A stretch of DNA of 64,000 bases, taken from NCBI RefSeq assembly GCF_947487305.1, contig NZ_CANKWH010000001.1:62001-126000 (forward strand), read 5' to 3'. Within the stretch, counting starts at the first letter, position 1; every line of letters begins with the position of its first letter. Below, piece by piece: positions 1 through 10,577 of the stretch. The notes below the pieces were generated by a model. That model saw only the letters and a program-made list of their open reading frames with translations. It had not been told where the DNA came from and searched no databases. Both the position numbers and the translations under genes were made by a program. Source of the DNA: an uncultured Paracoccus sp. (GTDB lineage: Bacteria > Pseudomonadota > Alphaproteobacteria > Rhodobacterales > Rhodobacteraceae).

Positions 1-1760
1 ATGTCCAGCCGGGCGCAGAGCGCATCCAGCGAGTGATCGGCCGACTGCCCCCAGAGCATCGCGGACAGCAGCACCGTGTCCAGCACCGGGTTGGTGAAAT
101 GCGCCCCGGTCTCGGGCGCGGCGCGGCGCAGGAAGCCCATGTCGAAGGGCGCGTTATGGGCGACCAGCGTGGCCTCGTCGCAGAAATGCTGGAAGGCCGT
201 CAGGGCCGCGGCCTTCAGGGGGGCATCCGCGACCATCGCATCGGTGATGCCGTGGATGCGGGTCGAGGCGGCGGGGATCGGGCGGCCGGGCTGAACCAAT
301 GTCTCGAACCTCTCGCCGGTCAGCCGGCCGCCGGCAATACGCAGGCCCGCGATCTGCAGGATGCGGTCGCTGTCGGTCAGGCCCGTCGTCTCGGTGTCGA
401 AGACCACGCAGGTCAGGTCCGACAGCCGGGTCGAGGCCGCACCCCGCCCGGCCAGCGCGAAATCATAGGTCAGCCCGCCCGACGCATCCGCGCCCGCCGC
501 CCGCGCCAGCGGCAGGACCAGCCGTGCCTTGCCATCGGCAGCGCGCTCGGCCCAGATGCCGGTGCCCTGCGCCGCCAGCAGGTCGGCACCGGATTGGTCG
601 GGCTGGTCGGGATCAGGCGCGCGGGCCAGCCAGTCCTCCAGCCGGTCCATCGGCAGCGCCGCACCTTGCCATTCCAGCAAGAGGCGCACTTCCTCGGGAT
701 CTTCGGCATCGACGCGCAATTGCGGATCATGCCCTTCGGCCCGCAGGCTGCGGTCGAGATCGCGCAGCAGCGCATTGACCGGCCCCGCCTCGGCCTGCAC
801 CGCGATCAGCGGCAGGGCATCGGCGAAAAGCCCGGTGGCCAGTTCCGGCAGCAGCGCGCGGGCCGTGGGCAGGGCGCGGGCCGAGGCCTCGGACAGCGCG
901 CGGGTGGCGGCGGCCAGCCCCTGCCCCTCGACCCGGATCGCCTCGGCCAGCGCCGGCGGGATCGGCCCATCCAGCGCGCCCAGCATCGGCACCAGCGTCG
1001 CGGCATGGCGGCGCAGCGCCTCGATCGACGCGCGGGCATCCGCCCGGTCGGCGGGATGGTCGCGCAGGATCAGCAGCGTGCCGTGATCCAGCAGCCGCAT
1101 CCGCCCCGCCAGCCGCCCGCCGGTCACGGTCAGCGCCGTCAGGTCGGTGGCCTCGATCCCCTGCCCGTCCAGCCGCGCCCGCGCCGCCAGCAGTGGCCCC
1201 CGGCGCAGATGCCGTTCCAGCGGACGATCCAGCCCGAGGCCAGGCAGCATCCGGGCGGCGGCGGCGTTGTAGAAGACCACCCGCCCGGCCGCATCGCTCA
1301 TCACCGCGCCGGCGCCGAAATCCGACAGGATGCTTTCCAGCACCGCCATCTCATGCGCCTGTTCGGCGGCATGGTCCTTGAGCGCCTGCGCCAGCGCCTC
1401 GGCCGACCGCGCCCGCGCCTCGGCGGCGTCGCGCGCGGCGGGGCCGAGATCGCCCAGATACTGCGCCTCCTCGCCTGTGGGCGCCTGCCCGGTGCGCAGC
1501 CCCCCGGCCAGGGTCTCGATCGGCCGGGCAACATGGCGGTCGAAGAGATACCAGACCGCGACCACGGCCAGCACCACGCCCAGAACGGCGACGAAACCCG
1601 CGAGCAGCATCGGCGACAGCGCCTGATCCAGCGCCACGCCCTGCGCCATCAGCCGCCTTGCCTCGACCCAGAGGGCGAAGAGGATGACCAGCGCCGCCGC
1701 CGCTGCCAGTCCTGCAAAGATCAGCAGGACCCGCAGCCGCAGCGGCAGCTGGCTCAGCAT
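1..1760 (-). CDS. membrane-anchored DnaQ-like 3'-5' exonuclease (C-terminus cut by window edge)
   Basis: About 586 codons are visible; the 3' end lies beyond base 1. Two hydrophobic segments at the N-terminus (roughly residues 8-30 and 50-72) are followed by a PAS-like stretch (about 140-185), a long linker and a DEDD-type exonuclease domain from about residue 445. Seen motifs are FDTETTGL (Exo I) and VAHNAPFDMGFL (Exo II); the Exo III region is starting as the window ends. The start ATG at 1760 overlaps the stop of the receiver gene upstream by 7 bases, so the two are probably co-translated. DnaQ family enzymes remove 3' nucleotides from DNA or RNA; a membrane anchor and sensor-like middle are not features of the replicative proofreading subunit, so this is probably a signalling or regulatory nuclease. 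Similar genes are known beside acetate-type symporters; the substrate is unknown. Confidence 0.85.
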   Translation of the reverse strand, partial: MLSQLPLRLRVLLIFAGLAAAAALVILFALWVEARRLMAQGVALDQALSPMLLAGFVAVLGVVLAVVAVWYLFDRHVARPIETLAGGLRTGQAPTGEEAQYLGDLGPAARDAAEARARSAEALAQALKDHAAEQAHEMAVLESILSDFGAGAVMSDAAGRVVFYNAAAARMLPGLGLDRPLERHLRRGPLLAARARLDGQGIEATDLTALTVTGGRLAGRMRLLDHGTLLILRDHPADRADARASIEALRRHAATLVPMLGALDGPIPPALAEAIRVEGQGLAAATRALSEASARALPTARALLPELATGLFADALPLIAVQAEAGPVNALLRDLDRSLRAEGHDPQLRVDAEDPEEVRLLLEWQGAALPMDRLEDWLARAPDPDQPDQSGADLLAAQGTGIWAERAADGKARLVLPLARAAGADASGGLTYDFALAGRGAASTRLSDLTCVVFDTETTGLTDSDRILQIAGLRIAGGRLTGERFETLVQPGRPIPAASTRIHGITDAMVADAPLKAAALTAFQHFCDEATLVAHNAPFDMGFLRRAAPETGAHFTNPVLDTVLLSAMLWGQSADHSLDALCARLD

Positions 1761-2128
1761 GGCTTTTCCAGAAGCCGGGCCATCTCGGCCCGGAGTTCCG
1801 ACAATTCGAACGGCTTGGCGATGAAGCCATCGGCCCCCAGCGCCATGCCCTTGCGCCGTTCAACCACCGAGCCGCGCGCGGTCATCATCAGCACGCGCGT
1901 CGCCGAAAGACCCGGATCGGCCCGCATCTCCTGCACGATCTGATAGCCCGAGACCTCGGGCAGCATCACGTCGAGCAGCACCAGATCGGGCCGCTGGTCG
2001 CGGATCGCCTGCACCGCGCCGGCACCGCTGGCCATGCGCGAATGGTCATGGCCGTCGCGGGTCAAGAGGTAATCCAGCGCCAGCGCGATATTGTCCTCGT
2101 CCTCGATGACCATGACCCGCGCCATCAC
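1754..2128 (-). CDS. single-domain response regulator
   Basis: The 124-residue product is a bare receiver (REC) domain without an output domain. It carries the acidic pair in VIEDED, the phosphoacceptor Asp in LVLLDVMLP, the Thr of MMTARG and the Lys of KPFE, so it should be phosphorylatable. No histidine kinase gene is next to it within the window. Its start overlaps the stop of the upstream membrane protein (ATGA), and its stop overlaps the start of the exonuclease gene. The inferred role is to relay a signal to one of the neighbouring proteins of the acetate module, by protein contact rather than DNA binding. Confidence 0.9.
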   Translation of the reverse strand: MMARVMVIEDEDNIALALDYLLTRDGHDHSRMASGAGAVQAIRDQRPDLVLLDVMLPEVSGYQIVQEMRADPGLSATRVLMMTARGSVVERRKGMALGADGFIAKPFELSELRAEMARLLEKPC

Positions 2129-2622
2129 GCCCCCTCCCCGCAGACCAGGCGGAAGGCCGGATCATCCGCCCCCGCCGCCTGCCAGTCGCCCGATGCGGGC
2201 CGGATCAGCCGCTTGGCGCAGTCGAAATCCTGCGGCACGACGACGGTATTGCCCCGCCGCTCGACCAGCATGATGCGCGCGCGCGAGGTGGCATCGGCAT
2301 TCATCTCGATGCTGGCCGGGTCGATGGCGGCAAAGCGGGTGGTGATCGGGAAGAGATAGCTCCAGGGTGCCCAGGGCTGGCTGACCTCGCCGGTCAGCAG
2401 CACCGAGGCATCAGTCGGCAGACGGGCGACGGCGCGGCCATACCAGGCGTAGTCGTTCCAGACCGAATAGGCGATCATGGCAAGGCCGATGCCGGCAGGC
2501 AGCAGCCAGCGGGCGGGCATGACCCCGGCCTTTCGCAGCGCATGAAACAGCGCATAAAGCACCGCGGCCGCGCCGATCCCCACCGCGATCACCCCCAGAA
2601 CCTCGACCCCTACCCCTGTCAT
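2125..2622 (-). CDS. small membrane protein of unknown function
   Basis: The 165-residue product has two likely membrane helices near residues 5-25 and 38-55, then a soluble tail of about 110 residues with two cysteines (FDCAK and LVCGEG). I do not recognise the family. It sits between the CBS/nucleotidyltransferase gene and the receiver gene with 4-base overlaps on both sides, so it is translated as part of the same operon. By position it may be an accessory of the exonuclease or symporter, but nothing in the sequence states a function. Confidence 0.75.
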   Translation of the reverse strand: MTGVGVEVLGVIAVGIGAAAVLYALFHALRKAGVMPARWLLPAGIGLAMIAYSVWNDYAWYGRAVARLPTDASVLLTGEVSQPWAPWSYLFPITTRFAAIDPASIEMNADATSRARIMLVERRGNTVVVPQDFDCAKRLIRPASGDWQAAGADDPAFRLVCGEGA

Positions 2623-4433
2623 CCCAGCATTCCCTTTCCCTGTCCCAGTGCCGATTGCATCCCGCGCACGACGACGAAGGCATCCCGCAGATGGCTGCGC
2701 TCGAAATCGGGCAGGTCGGCGGGGGCCAGATAATTGTCGGGCTTGCGGCCCGAACGGATCAGATGCGCCTGATTTTCCAGCCGCAGCGTCTGGATCACGT
2801 CATATGCGGCGATCAGGTCGCGCGCCCCGCTGCCCGAGATGACGCCGTGATCCTCGGCCTCCAGCAGCCGGGCGCGGGTGTTCACCGCCGTCAGCCGCCC
2901 CTGCAGCGCATAGATGCGGGCAAGGTCGGTCACTGGCACCACGCCGTTATGCTTCATGTCGATATGGTGGCGATGCTCGCCCGAGCGGATGGTGGCAAAG
3001 CCGCCGATGATGCCCAGAGGCGGGCGGTGCTTCAGCGAATTGGCGATCATATGGGCCACGAAGATCGAGTTCTTCGAGGCCATCGCCAGCGTCTCGGCCT
3101 GCAGCCCCGTCAACAGCGCCGCATCGCCGCCGATCGCGCGCAGGTCAAACATGACCGAGGCCAGCATCTGCGCCTCGGGGCTGGGCTTGCGGATCCAGCC
3201 GGTGAAATAGTCTCGCCAGACGTTCAGCGGCTGGCACCAGCGCGGATTGGTCGCCATCATGTCGCCGGGGCAATAGACGAAGCCCGCCCGGTTCAGCCCG
3301 TCACTGACGAAGCGCGCGAGCGCGGTGAACCACGGATGCGCGGGATCGGCGCCTTCGGCGAGGATCAGGCAATTGTCCTGATCGCTGACCCCGGTCTGTT
3401 CCTGCCGCCCCTGACTGCCGCAGGCGGCCCAGAGCCAGCGGGCGGGGGCCTGGCCAAGCTCGGCCTCGGCCAGCACCAGTAGCCGGCGGGTCACAGCATC
3501 GGTGATGTCGGTGATCATCCGGGTGATGACCTCGTGGCGCTGATGCGCGGCGACGAGGCTGACCAGAAGCTCGGGCACCCGCGCGGTGATCCGCGCCATC
3601 TCCTCGGCCGAGCCGGTATCGGCCAGATCGCGGATCAGCACCGAGGCGCTGATCGCCTGAACCCTTGTCAGGTCGGTCTGGGTGATCATGCCGACGAAGC
3701 GGCCCTGATCGACCACCGGCAGATGACCCACGCGACGTTCCAGCATGGCGTTCAGCACGTCATAGCCCAAGGCCTGCGGCGGCAGGGTCACGGGATCAAC
3801 GGTCATCACCTCGCTGACCGGGCGCGACGGGTCGAGGCCGGCGGCGACGACGCGGTTCGACATGTCGCGGATGGTAACGATGCCCAGCAGGCGCCCGTCC
3901 TCGGTCACGCCGATGCTGCTGACGCCTGCATCGCGCATCATCTGCGCCGCCTGCCGCACGGGTGTTCCGGGCGCGCAGGTCAACGGTTTGCGGGTCAGCA
4001 GGTCCTCGACCTTCAGCGTGGCGATCTCGGCCCCGCGCCCGTAGCCCTGACCGCTGCGCCCCCGGTCAAAGAAGCGCGCCACCGCCCGGTTCTGCGCGAT
4101 GAGATCCAGCAGAACCTCGCGCGGCAGCATCCACAGCACCGCATCCTCGGTGACGCGGGCGGTAGTCACCGCCGACCCCTCGCGCAGAAGCCCGCGCTCG
4201 CCGAAGCTGTTCCTCGGCCCCAGTTCCGACACGGAATCGCCATTGCGGTCACTGACCGCCACGCGGCCCTCTTCGATCAGCCAGATGCCCGGCAAGAGGT
4301 CGCCATATTCATAGACCACGGCACCCGCCGGCATCTGCCTGCGGCTGAAGGAGCTGGCGGCACGCGCCAGCTCGTCCTGCGACAGGCTGTCATAGGGGTG
4401 GACCGAGGCGATGAAACCGGCGGCGTCCGTCAT
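2619..4433 (-). CDS. cNMP-binding / CBS-pair / DUF294 nucleotidyltransferase-like protein
   Basis: The 604-residue product has, in order, a cyclic-nucleotide-binding-like domain (about 15-115), two CBS motifs (about 145-265), a putative nucleotidyltransferase domain with GSQGRQEQ followed by DQDN (about 300-440), and a C-terminal DUF294 helical domain. GSxGRxE plus DxD is the metal and nucleotide-binding signature of GlnD/GlnE-type transferases. I chose the ATG at 4433 because an upstream extension in the same frame would run antisense into the symporter gene and is low-complexity Arg-rich sequence. The family is commonly found beside VC_2705-type symporters and is presumed to adjust transport or acetate metabolism to energy state; the modified target is unknown. 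Confidence 0.9.
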   Translation of the reverse strand: MTDAAGFIASVHPYDSLSQDELARAASSFSRRQMPAGAVVYEYGDLLPGIWLIEEGRVAVSDRNGDSVSELGPRNSFGERGLLREGSAVTTARVTEDAVLWMLPREVLLDLIAQNRAVARFFDRGRSGQGYGRGAEIATLKVEDLLTRKPLTCAPGTPVRQAAQMMRDAGVSSIGVTEDGRLLGIVTIRDMSNRVVAAGLDPSRPVSEVMTVDPVTLPPQALGYDVLNAMLERRVGHLPVVDQGRFVGMITQTDLTRVQAISASVLIRDLADTGSAEEMARITARVPELLVSLVAAHQRHEVITRMITDITDAVTRRLLVLAEAELGQAPARWLWAACGSQGRQEQTGVSDQDNCLILAEGADPAHPWFTALARFVSDGLNRAGFVYCPGDMMATNPRWCQPLNVWRDYFTGWIRKPSPEAQMLASVMFDLRAIGGDAALLTGLQAETLAMASKNSIFVAHMIANSLKHRPPLGIIGGFATIRSGEHRHHIDMKHNGVVPVTDLARIYALQGRLTAVNTRARLLEAEDHGVISGSGARDLIAAYDVIQTLRLENQAHLIRSGRKPDNYLAPADLPDFERSHLRDAFVVVRGMQSALGQGKGMLG

Positions 4434-4495
4434 GTCACTCCCTTGGTCTTGCAGAGAAATGGCCGCGCCCCGGTTGGGGGCGCGGCCAGTCCGTA

Positions 4496-6319
4496 TCAGT
4501 GGGCGACGGCGTCGCCGGCACCGCGCGGAACGCGGATCGACTCGACCAGTTCGATCACCTCGACCGGCGGCTCCTCGGTCGCGCTCGACACCGCGTAGGC
4601 GACGATGAAGTTGATCAGCGCACCGACGGTCCCGAACGAGGCCGGCGAGATGCCGAACAGCCAGTTGGCCGCCGTATCTTCCAGCATGTTGGTGCCCGAG
4701 ATGAAGAACCAACCCTTGTAGGCGAAGATATAGAGCAGCGTCGACAGGATGCCGGCGAGCATCCCCCAGATCGCCCCCTGCTTGTTGATGCGCTTCGAGA
4801 AGATGCCCATCATCAGCACGGGGAAGATCGAGCTTGCGGCAAGGCCGAAGGCCAGCGCCACGGTCTGCGCCGCGAAGCCCGGCGGGTTCAGACCCAGGAT
4901 CGTCGCCACCAGGATCGACACCCCCATCGAGATGCGCGCCGCCATCAGCTCGTTCTTTTCGCTGATGTTCGGGTTGATCGCGCCCTTGATGAGGTCATGG
5001 GACACCGCGCCGGAGATCGCCAGCAACAGGCCCGCCGCCGTCGACAGCGCCGCCGCAAGACCGCCCGCCGCCACGATGGCGATGACCCAGCCCGGCAGGT
5101 TGGCAATTTCGGGATTGGCCAGAACCATGATGTCGTTGTTCACCGTGGTCAGCTCGTTGCCCTGCAGGTTCTGGGCCGCGATCTGCTCGGCCACCGGGGC
5201 GCCTTCCGCGCCGGCCTCGTTGTAATACTGGATCAGGCCGTCGCCGTTCTTGTCCTCCCACGAGAGAAGCCCGGTGGTCTGCCAGTTCCGCATCCATTGC
5301 AGTTCCGGTGCGGTCTCGATCTGCTCAAGCGAGATCGCCGGTTCCGAGAAGGTCGAGCCCGCCTCGGTTCCGGTCACTGCCCCCGGCCACATGGTCGCGG
5401 TCAGGTTGAAGCGCGCCATCGAGCCCACGGCAGGCGCGACGGTATAAAGCAGCGCGATGAACACCAATGCCCAGCCTGCAGAGGCCCGCGCATCCGACAC
5501 CTTCGGAACGGTGAAGAAGCGGATGATGACATGGGGCAGACCCGCCGTGCCGATCATCAGCGCCAGCGTGAACAGCACCATGTCCAGCGTGGACTTGTGG
5601 TGGCCGGTATAATTGGCAAAGCCCAGATCGGTGACGACCTGGTCCAGCTTGGCCAGGAACTTGGCGCCCGACGCGTCATGGGTGCCGAAAAGGCCGGTCT
5701 GCGGCAGGACGTGGCCGGTCAGCTGCATCGCGATGAACACCGCCGGGATGGTATAGGCGATGATCAGCACGACATATTGCGCCACCTGCGTATAGGTGAT
5801 GCCCTTCATGCCGCCCAGAACCGCGTAGCAGAAGACCAGCGCCGCGCCGATCCAGAGGCCGGTCGAGTTGCTGACCTCGAGATAGCGCGAGAAGGTCACG
5901 CCGACGCCGGTCATCTGGCCGATCACGTAGGTGATCGAGATGATCAGCAGGCAGATGACGCCGATGATCCGTGCGGTCTGCGAATAGAAGCGGTCGCCGA
6001 TGAATTCCGGCACGGTGAACTTGCCGAACTTGCGCAGGTAGGGCGCAAGCAGCAGCGCCAAGAGCACGTAGCCGCCAGTCCAGCCCATCAGGTAGGTCGA
6101 GTTGTCATAGCCGGTGAAGGCAATCAGGCCCGCCATCGAGATGAAGCTGGCCGCCGACATCCAGTCCGCCGCCGTTGCCATGCCGTTCATCACCGGGCTG
6201 ACGCCCCGGTTCGCAGCATAGAATTCCGAGGTGGAACCGGCCCGGGTATAGATGGCGATGCCGATGTAGAGGGCAAAGCTCAGGCCGATGACGATGAGGT
6301 TAAGCGTGAATTGATCCAT
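4496..6319 (-). CDS. sodium:solute symporter, VC_2705 subfamily (probable acetate/short-chain carboxylate uptake)
   Basis: The 607-residue product has about 13 membrane helices and the sodium:solute symporter fold (for example GWTGGYVLLALLLAPYLRK and AALSTAAGLLLAISGAVSHD). It differs from classical ActP by an extracytoplasmic insert of roughly 90 residues (about 320-410) that includes DKNGDGLIQYYNE, a calcium-loop-like sequence. It lies 12 bases downstream of a DUF4212 gene, the standard partner of this subfamily, and upstream of the CBS/nucleotidyltransferase gene. Proximity to acs makes acetate or another short-chain acid the likely substrate; this is inference. The ATG at 6319 opens directly on the first helix. 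Confidence 0.92.
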   Translation of the reverse strand: MDQFTLNLIVIGLSFALYIGIAIYTRAGSTSEFYAANRGVSPVMNGMATAADWMSAASFISMAGLIAFTGYDNSTYLMGWTGGYVLLALLLAPYLRKFGKFTVPEFIGDRFYSQTARIIGVICLLIISITYVIGQMTGVGVTFSRYLEVSNSTGLWIGAALVFCYAVLGGMKGITYTQVAQYVVLIIAYTIPAVFIAMQLTGHVLPQTGLFGTHDASGAKFLAKLDQVVTDLGFANYTGHHKSTLDMVLFTLALMIGTAGLPHVIIRFFTVPKVSDARASAGWALVFIALLYTVAPAVGSMARFNLTATMWPGAVTGTEAGSTFSEPAISLEQIETAPELQWMRNWQTTGLLSWEDKNGDGLIQYYNEAGAEGAPVAEQIAAQNLQGNELTTVNNDIMVLANPEIANLPGWVIAIVAAGGLAAALSTAAGLLLAISGAVSHDLIKGAINPNISEKNELMAARISMGVSILVATILGLNPPGFAAQTVALAFGLAASSIFPVLMMGIFSKRINKQGAIWGMLAGILSTLLYIFAYKGWFFISGTNMLEDTAANWLFGISPASFGTVGALINFIVAYAVSSATEEPPVEVIELVESIRVPRGAGDAVAH

Positions 6320-6331
6320 GTGTCTGCCCCC

Positions 6332-6589
6332 TCACTCGTCCACGCCATGTTCACGGTCGAGGCGGTTCATCCGCGCCGCGTACCAGAAGATCAGCACGAT
6401 GAAGACCAGGATCGAGCCTTGCTGGGCAAACCAGAAGCCCAGATCGGTGCCGCCGATGCTGATGCTTGAGATCAGCGGCCGCAGGATGATGCCGAAGCCA
6501 TAGGACACCAGCGCCCAGATAATGAGACAGACCCAGATGATCCTGAGATTGGCCTGCCAATATGCGTTCGATGATTGTCTGTCACTCAT
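6332..6589 (-). CDS. DUF4212 domain membrane protein, symporter partner subunit
   Basis: The 85-residue product has two membrane helices (about 14-36 and 50-75) separated by GGTDLGFWFAQQGS, which is the DUF4212 pattern. These proteins are almost always encoded directly before VC_2705-type symporters and are thought to be a small subunit of the transporter. A strong purine-rich leader (GAGGAGGAG, then AAGGA) precedes the ATG. It is probably the first gene of the symporter operon. Confidence 0.92.
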   Translation of the reverse strand: MSDRQSSNAYWQANLRIIWVCLIIWALVSYGFGIILRPLISSISIGGTDLGFWFAQQGSILVFIVLIFWYAARMNRLDREHGVDE

Positions 6590-6670
6590 GTCCTTCGCTC
6601 CTCCTCGTTAGGGACAGCCGTCTTGTTCGCGTGACCCCCGGCCCGACGGCAGAGACGGGGTAGACGATAA

Positions 6671-6696
6671 GGCCCCGGCACTTTCGCGCCGGGGCC
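6671..6696 (-). terminator. hairpin after the MHS-family carrier gene
   Basis: A perfect 9-bp stem GGCCCCGGC/GCCGGGGCC with an 8-base loop lies 15 bases past the stop of the minus-strand MFS gene. The following minus-strand bases start TTAT but are not a strong T-run, so the terminator may be inefficient and allow read-through to the symporter genes. Confidence 0.6.
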
Positions 6697-6710
6697 CCTG
6701 TTTCATTCGC

Positions 6711-8552
6711 TCACCAGCCCTTCGAGGGCGGGGCATTGTCATAGCCCGTCTGGTGAACCTTGTGGTCCGAGTCGTCCGCGAAGAGGCTGCGGCGATAGCC
6801 GCTGTTCGGGACGAAGATCAGGCCGATGATGACGGTCAGCCCGGCAACCACGATCGCGTACCAGAGACCGGCATAGATGTTGCCGGACTGGGCCGAGATG
6901 GCGAAGGCGGTGGCGGGCAGCAGACCCCCGAACCAGCCGTTGCCGATGTGGTAGGGCAGCGACATCCCCGAGTAGCGGATGCGGGTCGGGAACATCTCGA
7001 CCAGCGCCGCGGCCATCGGACCATAGACCATCGTGACCAGCACGATGAGATAGGTCAGCAGCAGCACCAGCTTGAAGTTCTGGCCGTTGAACACGTCGAA
7101 GAAGTGGTCGGCCTTGGCGATCGTGGTGTTGGTCTTGGGATCGACCGGATAGCCGGCCTCGGTCAGCGCCCCGTTCACGGTCTTGTCGAACTCGGCCTTG
7201 GCCGCCTTCAGCTCCTCCGCCGGCAGGGTGCCGTCATAGACCGGGATCTGCTTCTCGCCGATCTGAACCACGGTCGGCGCACCGGCCGCGACATCCACTG
7301 AGGTATAGTTGACCGAGGACTTGGCCAGCATCGCCTTGGCGATGTCGCAAGCCGAGGTGAACTTGGCGGTGCCGGTCGGGTTGAACTGGAACGAGCAGGT
7401 TTCCGGGTCAGCCGAGACGGTGACGACGGTATTGGCCTGCGCTTGTGCCAGCGCCGGGTTGGCGGTTTCGGTGATCATGCGGAAGACGGTGAAATAGGAC
7501 ACCACCGCCAGCGCGCAGCCCAGCAGGATGATCGGCTTGCGACCGATCTTGTCCGAGAGCGAACCGAAGAACACGAAGCCCGCGGTGCCGAGGATCAGCG
7601 ACCAGGCCACCAGCACGTTCGAGGTGAACTGGTCCAGTTTCACGACGTTGTTGATGAAGAACAGCGCGTAGAACTGGCCCGAATACCAGACCACTGCCTG
7701 ACCCGCGACCAGGCCGAACAGCGCGATCAGGGCGATCTTGCCGTTCTTCCACTGGCCGAAAGCCTCTTTCAGCGGGGCCTTGGACTGGGTGCCTTCTTCC
7801 TTCATGTGCTTGAAGGCCGGGCTCTCTTCCATCTGCAGACGGATGTAGAGCGAGATCAACAGCAGGAAGATCGAACCGAGGAAGGGAATGCGCCAGCCCC
7901 AGGCCTTGAAGGGTTCGAGCATGACCTGCAACCCGTCGGGACCAAGCATCGGCTCGCCATTCGAGAATTGCGGGACCGGTTCATAGTTGCCGTTCACATA
8001 GGATTGCACCATCAGGATGACGACCAGCGACAGCAGGAGACCCATGGTCGCCGTCGTCTGGATCCAGCTGGTGTAATAGCCACGGCGGTTCATCGGCGCG
8101 TGCTCGGCGACATAGGTCGCGGCACCGCCATATTCGCCACCGAGGGCCAGACCCTGCAACATGCGCAGCACGATCAGGATGATCGGCGCGGCCATGCCCC
8201 AGCTTTCATAACCGGGCAGAAGACCGACGATGAAGGTGGACATGCCCATGATGAGGATGGTCATGAGGAAGGTGTATTTGCGCCCGACGAGATCGCCGAG
8301 CGAGCCGAAGACAAGTGCGCCGAAGGGACGCACGATAAAGCCAGCCGCGAAGGCCAGCAGAGCAAAGACGTTCCGAGTCGCCTCGGGGAACGAGGTAAAG
8401 AACTGGGCCCCGATGATCGCCGCCAGCGATCCGTAGAGGTAAAAGTCATACCATTCGAAAACGGTACCCAGCGAAGACGCGAGAATGACCTTCTTCTCCT
8501 CGCGCGTCATCGGCCTCGAACGGTCGACGTCTGTTGCTTCGACTACTGCCAT
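6711..8552 (-). CDS. MFS transporter, MHS (metabolite:H+ symporter) family
   Basis: The 613-residue product has 12 predicted helices. The MHS signature is clear: FEWYDFYLYG at the start, RPFGALVFGSLGDLVGRK in the loop between helices 2 and 3, and a repeat of the GRK motif in the middle (SDKIGRKPI). It is longer than typical MHS proteins because of an insert of about 120 residues after the central helices (roughly residues 385-500), with a Cys pair (CSFQF and ACDIA) and a helical charged stretch, likely outside the membrane. The gene lies between acs and the symporter genes on the same strand. The substrate is probably a carboxylate; which one cannot be read from the sequence. Confidence 0.88.
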   Translation of the reverse strand: MAVVEATDVDRSRPMTREEKKVILASSLGTVFEWYDFYLYGSLAAIIGAQFFTSFPEATRNVFALLAFAAGFIVRPFGALVFGSLGDLVGRKYTFLMTILIMGMSTFIVGLLPGYESWGMAAPIILIVLRMLQGLALGGEYGGAATYVAEHAPMNRRGYYTSWIQTTATMGLLLSLVVILMVQSYVNGNYEPVPQFSNGEPMLGPDGLQVMLEPFKAWGWRIPFLGSIFLLLISLYIRLQMEESPAFKHMKEEGTQSKAPLKEAFGQWKNGKIALIALFGLVAGQAVVWYSGQFYALFFINNVVKLDQFTSNVLVAWSLILGTAGFVFFGSLSDKIGRKPIILLGCALAVVSYFTVFRMITETANPALAQAQANTVVTVSADPETCSFQFNPTGTAKFTSACDIAKAMLAKSSVNYTSVDVAAGAPTVVQIGEKQIPVYDGTLPAEELKAAKAEFDKTVNGALTEAGYPVDPKTNTTIAKADHFFDVFNGQNFKLVLLLTYLIVLVTMVYGPMAAALVEMFPTRIRYSGMSLPYHIGNGWFGGLLPATAFAISAQSGNIYAGLWYAIVVAGLTVIIGLIFVPNSGYRRSLFADDSDHKVHQTGYDNAPPSKGW

Positions 8553-8579
8553 TTGTTTCCTTTGGCTCCCTGAAGGAAA

Positions 8580-8602
8580 GGCGCGGGCGGGATGCCCGCG
8601 CC
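8580..8602 (-). terminator. intrinsic terminator after acs
   Basis: A perfect 9-bp stem (GGCGCGGGC with GCCCGCGCC) and a 5-base loop is followed on the minus strand by TTTCCTT. It sits about 20 bases past the acs stop and before the MFS gene, so acs and the carrier are probably separate units or only partly coupled. Confidence 0.75.
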
Positions 8603-8621
8603 GGCGAAACGCATGTCCGGG

Positions 8622-10577
<1,956 letters not shown>

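Noticed and set aside
33..1943. 636-codon plus-strand open frame
   Set aside because: It is antisense to the exonuclease and receiver genes, is Gln/Arg/Gly-rich with no domain, and results from the GC-rich third-position bias of the real genes.
4499..6469. 656-codon plus-strand open frame opposite the symporter
   Set aside because: The composition is Arg/His/Asp-rich with no motif, while the minus strand encodes a full symporter and DUF4212 protein.
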